Shown here piece by piece: positions 6,887 through 13,662 of a DNA stretch of 16,559 bases. Under the pieces are notes generated by a model. That model did no database searches. It was not told the origin of the DNA and saw only the letters and a program-made list of their open reading frames with translations. Position 1 is the first letter of the stretch, and each line of letters starts with the position of its first letter. The translations under genes were made by a program, and so were the position numbers. This DNA comes from an uncultured Sphingomonadales bacterium (GTDB lineage Bacteria > Pseudomonadota > Alphaproteobacteria > Sphingomonadales > Sphingomonadaceae), in the NCBI GenBank assembly GCA_937898535.1, contig CALDKP010000363.1, positions 1-16,559 of the forward strand, given 5' to 3'.

Positions 6887-7176
6887 CGGTCGGCTTCGTC
6901 TTCAAAAGGGTCATCGATGGATTCATCATGGCCAGACCCGCTGGACAGGAAAACAAGTCCCATCAACGCGGCGGTCAGCATGATTGCGCCGGTTATTGCA
7001 CCGGCCGTGGCGATGAAGAAGTGGATGGAGACCATCCCGTTCTGCCACCAGAATGTCCCGAGGGCACCCACGGTCACAATCAATGTCACGCCAAACATCC
7101 AACGCATGAGCCGCCAATAGCGGCGCCATGCGAAGTTGGCATATTCAGGATCATCGAGGCGGGAGGGGCGAGTCAT
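6883..7176 (-). CDS. Small two-TM membrane protein, unknown function
   Basis: This is a 97-residue protein with a cytosolic basic N-terminus (MTRPSRL, then RRYWRLMRW). Two membrane segments follow: roughly residues 29-48 (FGVTLIVTVGALGTFWW) and 55-82 (IHFFIATAGAITGAIMLTAALMGLVFL). It ends in a Ser/Gly and acidic tail. I do not recognise a named family. The start at 7176 is chosen because longer in-frame starts would run through the divergent CBS-domain gene and add non-membrane sequence of poor composition. No good ribosome binding site precedes it. Its stop overlaps the GTG start of the thioesterase, so the two form an operon and the protein may work beside the enzyme; that link is contextual only. 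Confidence 0.78.
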   Translation of the reverse strand: MTRPSRLDDPEYANFAWRRYWRLMRWMFGVTLIVTVGALGTFWWQNGMVSIHFFIATAGAITGAIMLTAALMGLVFLSSGSGHDESIDDPFEDEADR

Positions 7177-7182
7177 AGCTTG

Positions 7183-7205
7183 ATAAGGACGCCTTATGCT
7201 ATAAG
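7183..7205. promoter_or_regulatory. Overlapping inverted repeats in a divergent promoter region
   Basis: ATAAGG (7183-7188) and CCTTAT (7192-7197) form a 6-3-6 palindrome. CTTAT (7193-7197) also pairs with ATAAG (7201-7205). The cluster lies in the 63-base gap between the divergent membrane-protein and CBS-domain genes, with TTGATA at 7180-7185 and TATAAG at 7200-7205 as loose promoter-like elements. An operator role is inferred from position and symmetry. Confidence 0.4.
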
Positions 7206-7239
7206 TTCCATCAGGGGCAAGGACATAGGGAGAGAGTCG

Positions 7240-7668
7240 ATGACGATTTCTGCAATATTGGCCAACCATCCAGGCAATCTGTTCACGGCTGCGCCGCACG
7301 AAAGTGTCGGTGATGTGGTCGCGCGACTTGCCGAAAACAGGATTGGCGCTTTGCCGGTTGTAGAAGGCAAAACCGTGGTCGGCATTTTTTCCGAACGCGA
7401 TATTGTCTATGGTGTCGCGCGTCATGGGTCCGCTTTCCTGACCAAGACAGTGGCGGACACGATGACGGCACCGGCCATCACCGTTGCGCCCGATACGGCA
7501 ATCCTGTCGGCTTTATCGCTGATGACGAAACGACGCATTCGCCACCTTCCCGTAATCCAAGGGGATGACCTTGTCGGCTTTGTCTCCATTGGCGACTTGG
7601 TGAAGCACCGTATCGACAAAATTGAGGCCGAAGCTGCCGCAATGCGCGATTATATCAGCATGGCCTGA
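7240..7668 (+). CDS. Tandem CBS-domain protein
   Basis: The 142-residue protein is a Bateman module of two CBS domains and nothing else. The first spans about 12-62 (VVARLAENRIGALPVVEGKTVVGIFSERDIV) and the second about 74-125 (MTAPAITVAPDT, LMTKRRIRHLPVIQ, LVGFVSIGDLV). A short helical tail follows. Such stand-alone pairs bind adenine nucleotides and often sense energy charge; the target is unknown. The start at 7240 has a strong GGGAGAGAG ribosome binding site (7228-7236). A longer in-frame reading from 6859 would cross the divergent operon and is rejected. The glutathione S-transferase gene follows after 25 bases in the same direction, so the two are probably co-transcribed. Confidence 0.9.
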   Translation: MTISAILANHPGNLFTAAPHESVGDVVARLAENRIGALPVVEGKTVVGIFSERDIVYGVARHGSAFLTKTVADTMTAPAITVAPDTAILSALSLMTKRRIRHLPVIQGDDLVGFVSIGDLVKHRIDKIEAEAAAMRDYISMA

Positions 7669-7693
7669 CCATCTAATGAGCGAGGCGCAAGAG

Positions 7694-8326
7694 ATGTCCA
7701 AGATAGATTTCTACACCAACCCTATGTCACGCGGCCAGATCGCACGATGGGCGTTGCACGAGGTCGGCGCAGAATATGAACAGCATATTCTGGAATATGG
7801 CACGACAATGAAGTCGCCCGAATATCTTGCGATCAATCCCATGGGTAAGGTGCCCGCCATCGTCCACAACGGTCATGTGGTCACCGAATGCGCCGCGATT
7901 TGCACTTACCTGACCGATGCATTCCCCGAAAGCGGTCTGCAACCAACCGAGGCGGAACGCGCTAGTTACTATCGCTGGATGTTCTTTGGCGCTGGCCCCG
8001 TCGAAGCCGCCGTGACAAATCACGCAGCCGGGTTTGACCCGGCGCCTGAAAAGGAAATGATGTTCGGTTATGGCAGCTATGACCGGGTTATCGACACGCT
8101 TGACCAGCATTTCAGCGACAATGCATATGTCTGCGGTGACAGGTTTACCGGCTCGGATCTATATGTCGGCAGTCAAGTCATTTGGGGCGTCTTGTTTGGC
8201 ACGATGCCCAAGCGCGATGCGCTTGTTCGGTATAGCGACCGGCTTACGGCCCGCCCCGCTTATATTGCGGCCAAGGCCATCGATGGCGACCTCATCGCCG
8301 AGGCGCAGCCTGCTTCCGCCGGTTAA
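7694..8326 (+). CDS. Glutathione S-transferase family protein
   Basis: The 210-residue protein has the two-domain GST layout. The N-terminal thioredoxin-like domain (about 1-80) shows TNPMSRGQIARWAL, with Ser12 where bacterial GSTs carry the glutathione-activating residue, and INPMGKVPAIV with the cis-proline. TECAAICTYL contains the glutathione-contacting segment; the usual Glu-Ser pair reads Glu-Cys here. The helical C-terminal domain holds the N-capping motif DRFTGSDLYVGSQ. It is expected to conjugate or reduce electrophiles in the cytosol; the substrate is unknown. I prefer the ATG at 7694 because GAGG (7682-7685) is 8 bases upstream. An ATG at 7676 would add six residues without a ribosome binding site. 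It follows the CBS-domain gene closely and its stop is 9 bases from the stop of the convergent lipoprotein gene. Confidence 0.88.
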   Translation: MSKIDFYTNPMSRGQIARWALHEVGAEYEQHILEYGTTMKSPEYLAINPMGKVPAIVHNGHVVTECAAICTYLTDAFPESGLQPTEAERASYYRWMFFGAGPVEAAVTNHAAGFDPAPEKEMMFGYGSYDRVIDTLDQHFSDNAYVCGDRFTGSDLYVGSQVIWGVLFGTMPKRDALVRYSDRLTARPAYIAAKAIDGDLIAEAQPASAG

Positions 8327-8335
8327 TACGAAAAA

Positions 8336-9082
8336 TTAGCCGGGATTGGCAGGCGACGTTGTTGGCGCCGGAGGTGCTGCGGCTGGCTGCGCGGTCATGT
8401 TCGATGCCGGAAGTGGGGCATAAACGGATTTCGGCCCGTACTTCATATTCCAGTCGGCCAGATCGCGCTCATATTTAACATATGCATCGTAAAAATTGAC
8501 AAACACGCCATCAATGTCAGCCAGGCCGCCAATGGCATATTCCGGCAATGCCCCCGTAGGCACGGTATTTGCCTCAGTCAGCTTGCGCAGCGCCATGTCG
8601 CAATATTGGGCGCGGACGGGCGGCAAAGCGAAATAATTATACAAGTCAGTCATGCGCGTATCGCGGAGCCGCAGCCCATTTTGTCCGGGATAACGAGCGA
8701 CATATTCACGGTCGACCGTTTTACTGGTTTTCGACAAGATCACCTTATGGATGACGATGAACTTATTATACTCGGTCGCAATTTGACCCCATATAGGCCC
8801 TTGGCAATTCAATGCAGCGACGTTCAATGCCGAACGAAAATGCCAGATTTGTTCATCACGGCTTAAACCGCGGTTTGGCGTTACGCGAACGCCATCGAGC
8901 CCAACCGGGGGGATCGTCATCGACAATGCTGCCCCGCCTGGCGGCAAAGGCATAGCGGGCGGAGGTGGCGGCGGCGCAGGAAGTGGAATGGGTGGCGGCG
9001 CGACTTTTACCGGCGCAGGGGCGCAAGCTGCAACAGCACTCACCATGATGATGGCAGCTAGATTTTTCATGCCCGGACGCAT
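8336..9082 (-). CDS. Proline-rich lipoprotein of unknown function
   Basis: The 248-residue product opens with a lipoprotein signal (hydrophobic core, VAAC at 17-20, Cys20). A Pro/Ala linker follows (about 21-50) that includes six consecutive prolines at 37-42. The folded part (about 60-225) has WHFRSALNVAALNCQGPIW, YNKFIVIHKVILSKT, YNYFALPPVRAQYCDMAL and an aromatic helix FYDAYVKYERDLADW. Cys93 and Cys161 are its only cysteines and could form a periplasmic disulphide. The tail is again Ala/Pro-rich. I do not recognise a named domain. The start at 9082 is supported by GGAG nine bases upstream; the inner ATG at 9070 has none. The linker suggests a protein tethered to a membrane and reaching across the periplasm. 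It lies downstream of, and in the same direction as, the Bax inhibitor-1 family gene but behind that gene's terminator. Confidence 0.8.
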   Translation of the reverse strand: MRPGMKNLAAIIMVSAVAACAPAPVKVAPPPIPLPAPPPPPPAMPLPPGGAALSMTIPPVGLDGVRVTPNRGLSRDEQIWHFRSALNVAALNCQGPIWGQIATEYNKFIVIHKVILSKTSKTVDREYVARYPGQNGLRLRDTRMTDLYNYFALPPVRAQYCDMALRKLTEANTVPTGALPEYAIGGLADIDGVFVNFYDAYVKYERDLADWNMKYGPKSVYAPLPASNMTAQPAAAPPAPTTSPANPG

Positions 9083-9160
9083 TTGCTTTTTCTCCGATTT
9101 GCTATTCTTGATTCCAACAGGATTTTAGTTCGAAAGAAAAGCCCTGTTCGACAAAATCCC

Positions 9161-9194
9161 AAATAAAATGGCCCAGCGGTTTCCCACCGGGCCA
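9161..9194 (-). terminator. Rho-independent terminator of the Bax inhibitor-1 family gene
   Basis: On the minus strand TGGCC and GGCCA pair at the base, and CGGT/ACCG pair around a TTCCC-type loop with a 3-base bulge (9169-9194). The stem is followed by TTTTATTT (9161-9168 read in reverse). It begins 32 bases after the stop of the membrane-protein gene and insulates the lipoprotein gene downstream. Confidence 0.72.
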
Positions 9195-9226
9195 TATTGC
9201 GGCGTTCAAGCTGAACAGCCGATGAC

Positions 9227-9964
9227 TTATTCGCGGTTACCGAGGAAGCTCAGTAAAAACTGGAACATGTTGATGAAGTCCAGATACAGCGTCAGCGCAG
9301 CCATGACTGCAGCCTTGCCGATCATTTCTGCACCCTGAAGGTAGAAATACTCGCTCTTGATACGTTGCGTATCATAAGCTGTCAGACCAGCGAAGATAAG
9401 CACGCCTGCGCAGCTGATAACCCAACCCAAAGTGTCAGAGCCGAGGAAGATGTTGACGATCGACGCCACGATCAAACCGACCATACCCATCACAAGGAAG
9501 CTTCCCCAGCCACTCATGTCTTTCTTGGTTGTGTAAGCCCAAAGGCTCAATCCCGCGAAAGCCGCTGACGTTGCAAAGAAGGTCTGCGCGATGGACTCAC
9601 CGGTGAACATCATGAAGATGCGGGCCATCGATAGGCCCATCAACACCGCAAATCCCCAGAACATTGCCTGAAGCGTGGAGGCGGAAAACTTACCTTGGCC
9701 AAAGCTCATCGCCATTACAACGATCATTGGTGACAAAATGATTACCCAGCTCATCAGGCTTGGGTTCACCATCAGATTTCGTGCCAGTTCGGTCTGTGCA
9801 AACAGCATCGCAACGATGCCTGTCAACAAGACACCGGACGCCATGTAATTATAAACCTTGAGCATGTGCGAACGCAGACCAGCGTCGACAGCGACGTCGC
9901 CTGCGCGCGTACCTGCAAGACTTGACTGGGTCCCGGTTACCCGTGGATCGGACCACTGTGCCAT
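9227..9964 (-). CDS. Bax inhibitor-1 / YccA family integral membrane protein
   Basis: The 245-residue protein has a polar N-terminal tail (about 1-30) with DAGLRSHMLKVYNYM, then about seven hydrophobic segments. Family landmarks are the first segment YMASGVLLTGIVAM, the ATSAAFAGLSLWAYTTKKDMS loop, the LGSDTLGWVISCAGVLIFAGLTAYDTQRIK segment and the terminal LTLYLDFINMFQFLLSFLG. The paired aspartates (AYDTQ and YLDF) correspond to the pH/calcium-sensing residues of the family. Bacterial members are inner-membrane proteins linked to membrane-stress protection and, in YccA, to FtsH control. The ATG at 9964 follows a GAGGAGA ribosome binding site. The gene is a single unit with its own terminator, divergent from the MFS transporter. 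Confidence 0.93.
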   Translation of the reverse strand: MAQWSDPRVTGTQSSLAGTRAGDVAVDAGLRSHMLKVYNYMASGVLLTGIVAMLFAQTELARNLMVNPSLMSWVIILSPMIVVMAMSFGQGKFSASTLQAMFWGFAVLMGLSMARIFMMFTGESIAQTFFATSAAFAGLSLWAYTTKKDMSGWGSFLVMGMVGLIVASIVNIFLGSDTLGWVISCAGVLIFAGLTAYDTQRIKSEYFYLQGAEMIGKAAVMAALTLYLDFINMFQFLLSFLGNRE

Positions 9965-10246
9965 GACTTAATTCTCCTCAAAACACGGCAAGATAGCCGC
10001 ATGTAGAGTATATTGGAGGAAATCGTTCCAGTTTCAAGTGAAACACGACAAGCGGCATTCCGATTTTTTCTTCATGGTGCCACCAAACGCAGATTTACAA
10101 AATGCGCGCGACTGCCGGCCATTAGCCCGTGTAATCAAAGCCGCGTTTACAGTTCGACGCATTGAAAGGCAATTATCGTTGCGCAGGCTGGCTGTTCTGC
10201 TAGCCATAGCAGCAGAAGGCGACAACCGCCGTTGAGGGAGAGCAAG
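9965..10246. other. Divergent intergenic region without a supported gene
   Basis: This 282-base gap separates the Bax inhibitor-1 family gene (minus) from the MFS transporter (plus). It must hold both promoters, but I see no convincing -35/-10 pair. A 65-codon open frame at 10038-10235 has no ribosome binding site and no recognisable domain, and I do not call it. The ribosome binding site of the transporter (AGGGAG, 10235-10240) is at the right edge. Confidence 0.5.
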
Positions 10247-11866
10247 GTGAGTGTGACGGTCGAAGGCGGAAACAACGGCGCCATTTCCCCGCAAGCAGAG
10301 GTTAAACCGCCTGAGGCCAGCAGCTACAGCTGGTATGTGCTCCTTGTTCTTGTAATCGTCTACATACTCAACTTCATCGACCGTCAAATCCTCAGCATTT
10401 TGGCGGTAGATATCAAGGCGGACCTGGGCCTGACCGATGCCGACATGGGCTTTTTGGGTGGCGCCGCTTTCGCGGTTTTTTATGCGCTGTTCGGTATTCC
10501 GCTTGGGCGACTTGCCGATAATTGGAGCCGCGTAAAGCTGCTGTCGGTTGGCCTTGCCTTATGGTCGATCATGACCGCCTTGTCCGGCTTTGCGCGCAAC
10601 CAGGTAGAACTGACCATGGCGCGTATGGGCGTTGGCGTTGGCGAAGCGACCGCAAGCCCCACGGCTTATTCACTGATTTCCGATTATTTCCCGAAACGGC
10701 AGCGCGCGACCGCGCTCGCGATTTACTCGTCCGGCCTGTATATTGGCGGCGGCGTTTCGTTGTTTTTGGGCGCGCTCATTGTGCAAAGCTGGGACGCAGC
10801 TTACCCGCAAGGCGGCCCGCTCGGTTTGGCTGGCTGGCATGCGGCATTTGTGGCCGTCGGTATTCCGGGTGTACTCGTCGGGCTGTGGGTCGCAACATTG
10901 CGTGAGCCCGTGCGCGGCGCGATGGATGGGTTTGTTACGCCGGCCCACCCTGCCCCTTTCCGCGCATTTGCGAGCGATCTTTCCATGATCGTTCCACCAT
11001 TTACGTTGTGGGGTGCATGGCAACGTGGCCCAATGGCGCTTCTAATAAATATGTTAGTTGCAGCCGCTATCGCGGCATTTGCCTATACGATGATCCAACT
11101 GACCGGCAATTTTCCACAATGGTCGGCGGTTGGCTTTGGCTATTATGCGGTCTTCTCGTGGGCATCCACTTTACGAGCAAAGGACCCCGCCACCTTCCGT
11201 TTGATATGGGGCACGCCCGCCTTTATCTGCACCACAATTGGATATGGCCTTGTCGCGCTGGCGGCCTATGCGCTCGCATTCTGGTCCGCGCCGTATGCCG
11301 AAACAGTCCTTGGCCTGCCCAAGAAAGAGCTCGCATTCATTCTTGGCGCTAACGGAGCTGTCAGCGGCTTTCTGGGCGTCATCATTGGCGGCCGCGTTGC
11401 TGATTTCTTGCGCACCAAGCATCCTGCAGGCCGTATTTTGGTCATCATCCTCGGCGTTTTGGGACCAATCGTTCCGATCGGCATTGGCTACACCACCGAT
11501 AATGCAACGCTGTTTTACGTGATGAACTTCCTTGCCGGAATGCTAGGCGCAACGGCACTGGGCGCGGCAGCAGCTACCACACAGGACCTTGTGCTGCCAC
11601 GCATGCGCGGCACGGCAACGGCTGCGTTCTTCTTGGGCACGACGCTCGTTGGACTGTCCTTTGGACCTTATATGGTCGGACAGATTTCCGATCTTGCCGG
11701 AACAATGGTCGACGGGAAGCTGGTGGGCAACTTACGCGTCGGCATCCTCTCGCTCATCGCCGTCGCGCCAATCGCGTTGGGTTTGCTGATCGCGGCCCAT
11801 CGCACCGTGCCAAAAGCCGAACGCACCATCGTTGAGCGCGCTCGTGACGCAGGTGAACCAGTTTAA
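10247..11866 (+). CDS. MFS transporter, spinster-like
   Basis: This major-facilitator carrier of 539 residues has about twelve membrane segments. Features seen are the first segment followed by NFIDRQILSILAVDIKADLGL, MFS motif A as GRLADNWSR (87-95), the TM4 stretch ARMGVGVGEATASPTAYSLI, DYFPKRQRATALAIYSSG, and an extended central loop between the halves. The second half repeats the pattern with GGRVADFLRTKHPAGR. NFIDRQ and GVGEA are typical of the spinster (Spns) group that carries lipids, sugars or organic acids. The start is taken as GTG at 10247 because AGGGAG lies 6 bases before it; a TTG at 10232 overlaps that ribosome binding site. The gene is followed in the same direction by an acyl-CoA dehydrogenase, so an acid or lipid substrate is a reasonable guess, not a demonstrated one. 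Confidence 0.88.
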   Translation: MSVTVEGGNNGAISPQAEVKPPEASSYSWYVLLVLVIVYILNFIDRQILSILAVDIKADLGLTDADMGFLGGAAFAVFYALFGIPLGRLADNWSRVKLLSVGLALWSIMTALSGFARNQVELTMARMGVGVGEATASPTAYSLISDYFPKRQRATALAIYSSGLYIGGGVSLFLGALIVQSWDAAYPQGGPLGLAGWHAAFVAVGIPGVLVGLWVATLREPVRGAMDGFVTPAHPAPFRAFASDLSMIVPPFTLWGAWQRGPMALLINMLVAAAIAAFAYTMIQLTGNFPQWSAVGFGYYAVFSWASTLRAKDPATFRLIWGTPAFICTTIGYGLVALAAYALAFWSAPYAETVLGLPKKELAFILGANGAVSGFLGVIIGGRVADFLRTKHPAGRILVIILGVLGPIVPIGIGYTTDNATLFYVMNFLAGMLGATALGAAAATTQDLVLPRMRGTATAAFFLGTTLVGLSFGPYMVGQISDLAGTMVDGKLVGNLRVGILSLIAVAPIALGLLIAAHRTVPKAERTIVERARDAGEPV

Positions 11867-11880
11867 TCAAACGATTAAAT
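11862..11880. promoter_or_regulatory. 19-bp palindromic operator, copy 1 (upstream of acyl-CoA dehydrogenase)
   Basis: TTTAATCAAACGATTAAAT contains the perfect arms TTTAATC and GATTAAA around a 4-base centre. It overlaps the stop codon of the MFS gene and ends 75 bases before the acyl-CoA dehydrogenase ATG. A near-copy (17 of 19 bases) is at 15117-15135 upstream of the isomerase-hydratase operon. AT-rich palindromes of this size are unexpected in this GC-rich sequence, so a shared transcription factor site (TetR-like dimer geometry) is likely. The regulator itself is not in the window. Confidence 0.62.
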
Positions 11881-11885
11881 TCGGC

Positions 11886-11901
11886 TTGACGTCCGCGTCA
11901 A
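11886..11901. promoter_or_regulatory. TTGACG/CGTCAA inverted repeat over the probable -35
   Basis: TTGACGTCCGCGTCAA is a perfect 6-4-6 palindrome 54 bases before the acyl-CoA dehydrogenase start. Its left arm is a good -35 hexamer. With a 19-base spacer the best -10 is ATTGAT (11911-11916), which is weak. A long spacer with a palindrome next to the -35 is the layout used by MerR-family activators. The arms recall sites reported for LiuR-type regulators of acyl-CoA catabolism, but that match is from memory. Confidence 0.45.
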
Positions 11902-11955
11902 CTTGCTGCCATTGATGCTGCATATTTTGCAGTAACTTCTTGCAGGGGATTCACC

Positions 11956-13110
11956 ATGTCGCTCGATACCATTCCACGCACCGCCTATACTGAAGACCAT
12001 GAAGCGTTCCGCCAGTCGGTACGCCAGTTCCTTCAAAAGGAAGTCGCGCCCCACGCAAAGCAGTGGCAAGAAGATGGCATCGTTCCAAAGTCGATCTGGC
12101 CCAAGGCTGGCGCAGTCGGCATGCTCTGCCCCACCGCACCTGTTGAATATGGCGGCCTTGGCCTCGACTTTGGCTACAACGCGATCGTCGACGAAGAATC
12201 GGCTTATTATGGCGGCGTCGCCACGGGCTTCTCGCTTCAGTCAGATATCGTCGTAAACTATATCACCAGCTACGGCAGCGAAGAGCAGAAGAAGCATTGG
12301 TTGCCCAAGATGATCTCGGGCGAGGTCATCACCGCCATCGCCATGACCGAGCCCGGCACCGGAAGCGATCTTCAGGGTATGAAGACAACCGCCCGTAAAG
12401 ACGGCAACCATTATGTCATCAACGGCAGCAAAACCTACATCACCAACGGCCAGAATGCCGACCTGATCTTGGTCTGCGTTAAAACCGACACCGAGATCCA
12501 GCCAGCCTATAAGGGCATGTCGATCGTTCTTGTTGAGGCTGATCGTGAAGGCTTCAAGCGCGGCCGCAACCTCGACAAAATCGGCATGGATGAAGCGGAT
12601 ACTTCGGAACTGTTCTTCGAAGATGTGCGCGTACCGATGACCAACTGCTTGGGCGAAGAAGGCAAGGGCTTCATCTATCTGATGAGCGAACTGCCGCAGG
12701 AGCGTCTCTCGATTGCCGTATCGTCAATGGCCAGCACGCAGAAGGCTTTTGATGAAACCGTCGCGTTCTGCCGCGAGCGGATTGTTTTCGGCAAGCCATT
12801 GCTGGATTTCCAAAACACCCGTTTTGTGCTGGCCGATATCAAGGCAAAGCTGCAAATTGGCTGGGCGCATCTCGATTGGGCGTTGAACCGCCATTACAAG
12901 AAAGAACTGACCGCCGAGGAAGGCGCCGCTGCAAAGCTGTGGCACACCGACCTGCAGTGGGAAGTTGTCGATGCCTGTCTGCAGTTGCATGGCGGCGCTG
13001 GATATATGAATGAATATCCCATCGCCCGCATGTGGCGCGCCGCACGCGTAACGCGCATTTTCGGCGGCACCAACGAGATCATGAAAGAACTCATCGGTCG
13101 GGGTCTGTAA
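11956..13110 (+). CDS. Acyl-CoA dehydrogenase, long-chain-type active site
   Basis: This FAD flavoenzyme introduces the trans-2 double bond in acyl-CoA and passes electrons to ETF. The 384-residue protein has the all-helical N-terminal domain (1-125), the middle beta domain with the family signature AMTEPGTGSDLQGMKT (129-144) and the C-terminal helical domain with QLHGGAGYMNEYPIARMWRA (343-362). At the place of the medium-chain catalytic glutamate (YEGT) the sequence reads FGGT (369-372). The Glu249 in ELPQER sits where long-chain and isovaleryl-type enzymes carry their base. The active site is therefore of the LCAD/IVD sort; substrate length is not settled. The ATG at 11956 has AGGGGA upstream. 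Two palindromes lie in its promoter region. Downstream is a paired-hairpin repeat and then a 4HBT thioesterase. Confidence 0.94.
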   Translation: MSLDTIPRTAYTEDHEAFRQSVRQFLQKEVAPHAKQWQEDGIVPKSIWPKAGAVGMLCPTAPVEYGGLGLDFGYNAIVDEESAYYGGVATGFSLQSDIVVNYITSYGSEEQKKHWLPKMISGEVITAIAMTEPGTGSDLQGMKTTARKDGNHYVINGSKTYITNGQNADLILVCVKTDTEIQPAYKGMSIVLVEADREGFKRGRNLDKIGMDEADTSELFFEDVRVPMTNCLGEEGKGFIYLMSELPQERLSIAVSSMASTQKAFDETVAFCRERIVFGKPLLDFQNTRFVLADIKAKLQIGWAHLDWALNRHYKKELTAEEGAAAKLWHTDLQWEVVDACLQLHGGAGYMNEYPIARMWRAARVTRIFGGTNEIMKELIGRGL

Positions 13111-13132
13111 GGCTCACTAATAATAGCCAAAC

Positions 13133-13207
13133 CGTCACCCTGAACTTGTTTCAGGGTCTTAATCTTCAACGCAGAAAGTAAGACCCTGAAACAAGTTCAG
13201 GGTGACG
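13133..13207. repeat. REPIN-like paired inverted repeat
   Basis: Two 29-base arms (13133-13161 and 13179-13207) are exact reverse complements, separated by 17 bases. Each arm is also a hairpin by itself: ACCCTGAA and TTCAGGGT flank the loop CTTGT. This nested symmetry is the layout of a REPIN, a pair of REP elements mobilised by a REP-associated transposase. Related CCTGAACTTGTTTCAGG cores are common between genes of sphingomonads and other bacteria. It lies between the acyl-CoA dehydrogenase and the 4HBT thioesterase and could end transcription of the first. No transposase is nearby. Confidence 0.85.
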
Positions 13208-13227
13208 ACTTTTGATAAAGGTTTCAT

Positions 13228-13662
13228 ATGCCCAAACCTCAGGCTTGGCAGCTTAACCCTGCCAGCTATCCATTCAGCCATCGCACCGAAACGCGGTTTG
13301 CGGACATGGATGTTCTTGGCCACATCAACAATGTGTCCATGGCGGGGCTGTTCGAACATGGCCGCGGCATGTTCAACCACGCCATTGAGGTCCAGCGTCG
13401 CGCGCCGGGCCAAAGATGGCTGATCGCCAGCGTCAATCTGGACTATATTGCCGAGGCGCATTTCCCCGAGCATATCGACATCGCCAGCGGCATCGCGCGG
13501 ATTGGCAACAGCAGCTGGGATATCGCATCCGCGGCCTTTCAAGGCGGCGAATGCAAAGCCACGTGTATCACGACCATCGTGCTAACCAATGCCGACGGGT
13601 CAGCGCCGATCCCTGATGACCTCAGAGAAGAGTTTGAACGGCTGCGCGTTAACGCAGCTTAA
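13228..13662 (+). CDS. 4-hydroxybenzoyl-CoA thioesterase-family (hotdog) enzyme
   Basis: The 144-residue single hotdog domain has the 4HBT/YbgC N-terminal pattern TRFADMDVLGHINNVSM. Asp28 is at the catalytic aspartate position, and HINN is the loop that binds the thioester. A central helix follows (LFEHGRGMFNHAI), and the strands contain SVNLDYIAEAHFP. It hydrolyses acyl-CoA in the cytosol; the substrate is unknown, but the neighbours point to lipid or aromatic acyl-CoAs. AAAGG at 13217-13221 is the ribosome binding site. Its stop TAA (13660-13662) interlocks with the stop of the convergent enoyl-CoA hydratase gene in TTAA, so the two genes overlap tail to tail by four bases. Confidence 0.88.
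   Translation: MPKPQAWQLNPASYPFSHRTETRFADMDVLGHINNVSMAGLFEHGRGMFNHAIEVQRRAPGQRWLIASVNLDYIAEAHFPEHIDIASGIARIGNSSWDIASAAFQGGECKATCITTIVLTNADGSAPIPDDLREEFERLRVNAA

Noticed and set aside
6859..7239. Longer N-terminus for the CBS-domain protein
   Set aside because: It would overlap the divergent membrane-protein and thioesterase genes, and a strong ribosome binding site supports 7240.
10038..10235. 65-codon plus-strand frame upstream of the MFS gene
   Set aside because: No ribosome binding site, no domain, and an arginine-rich composition typical of random frames in this DNA.
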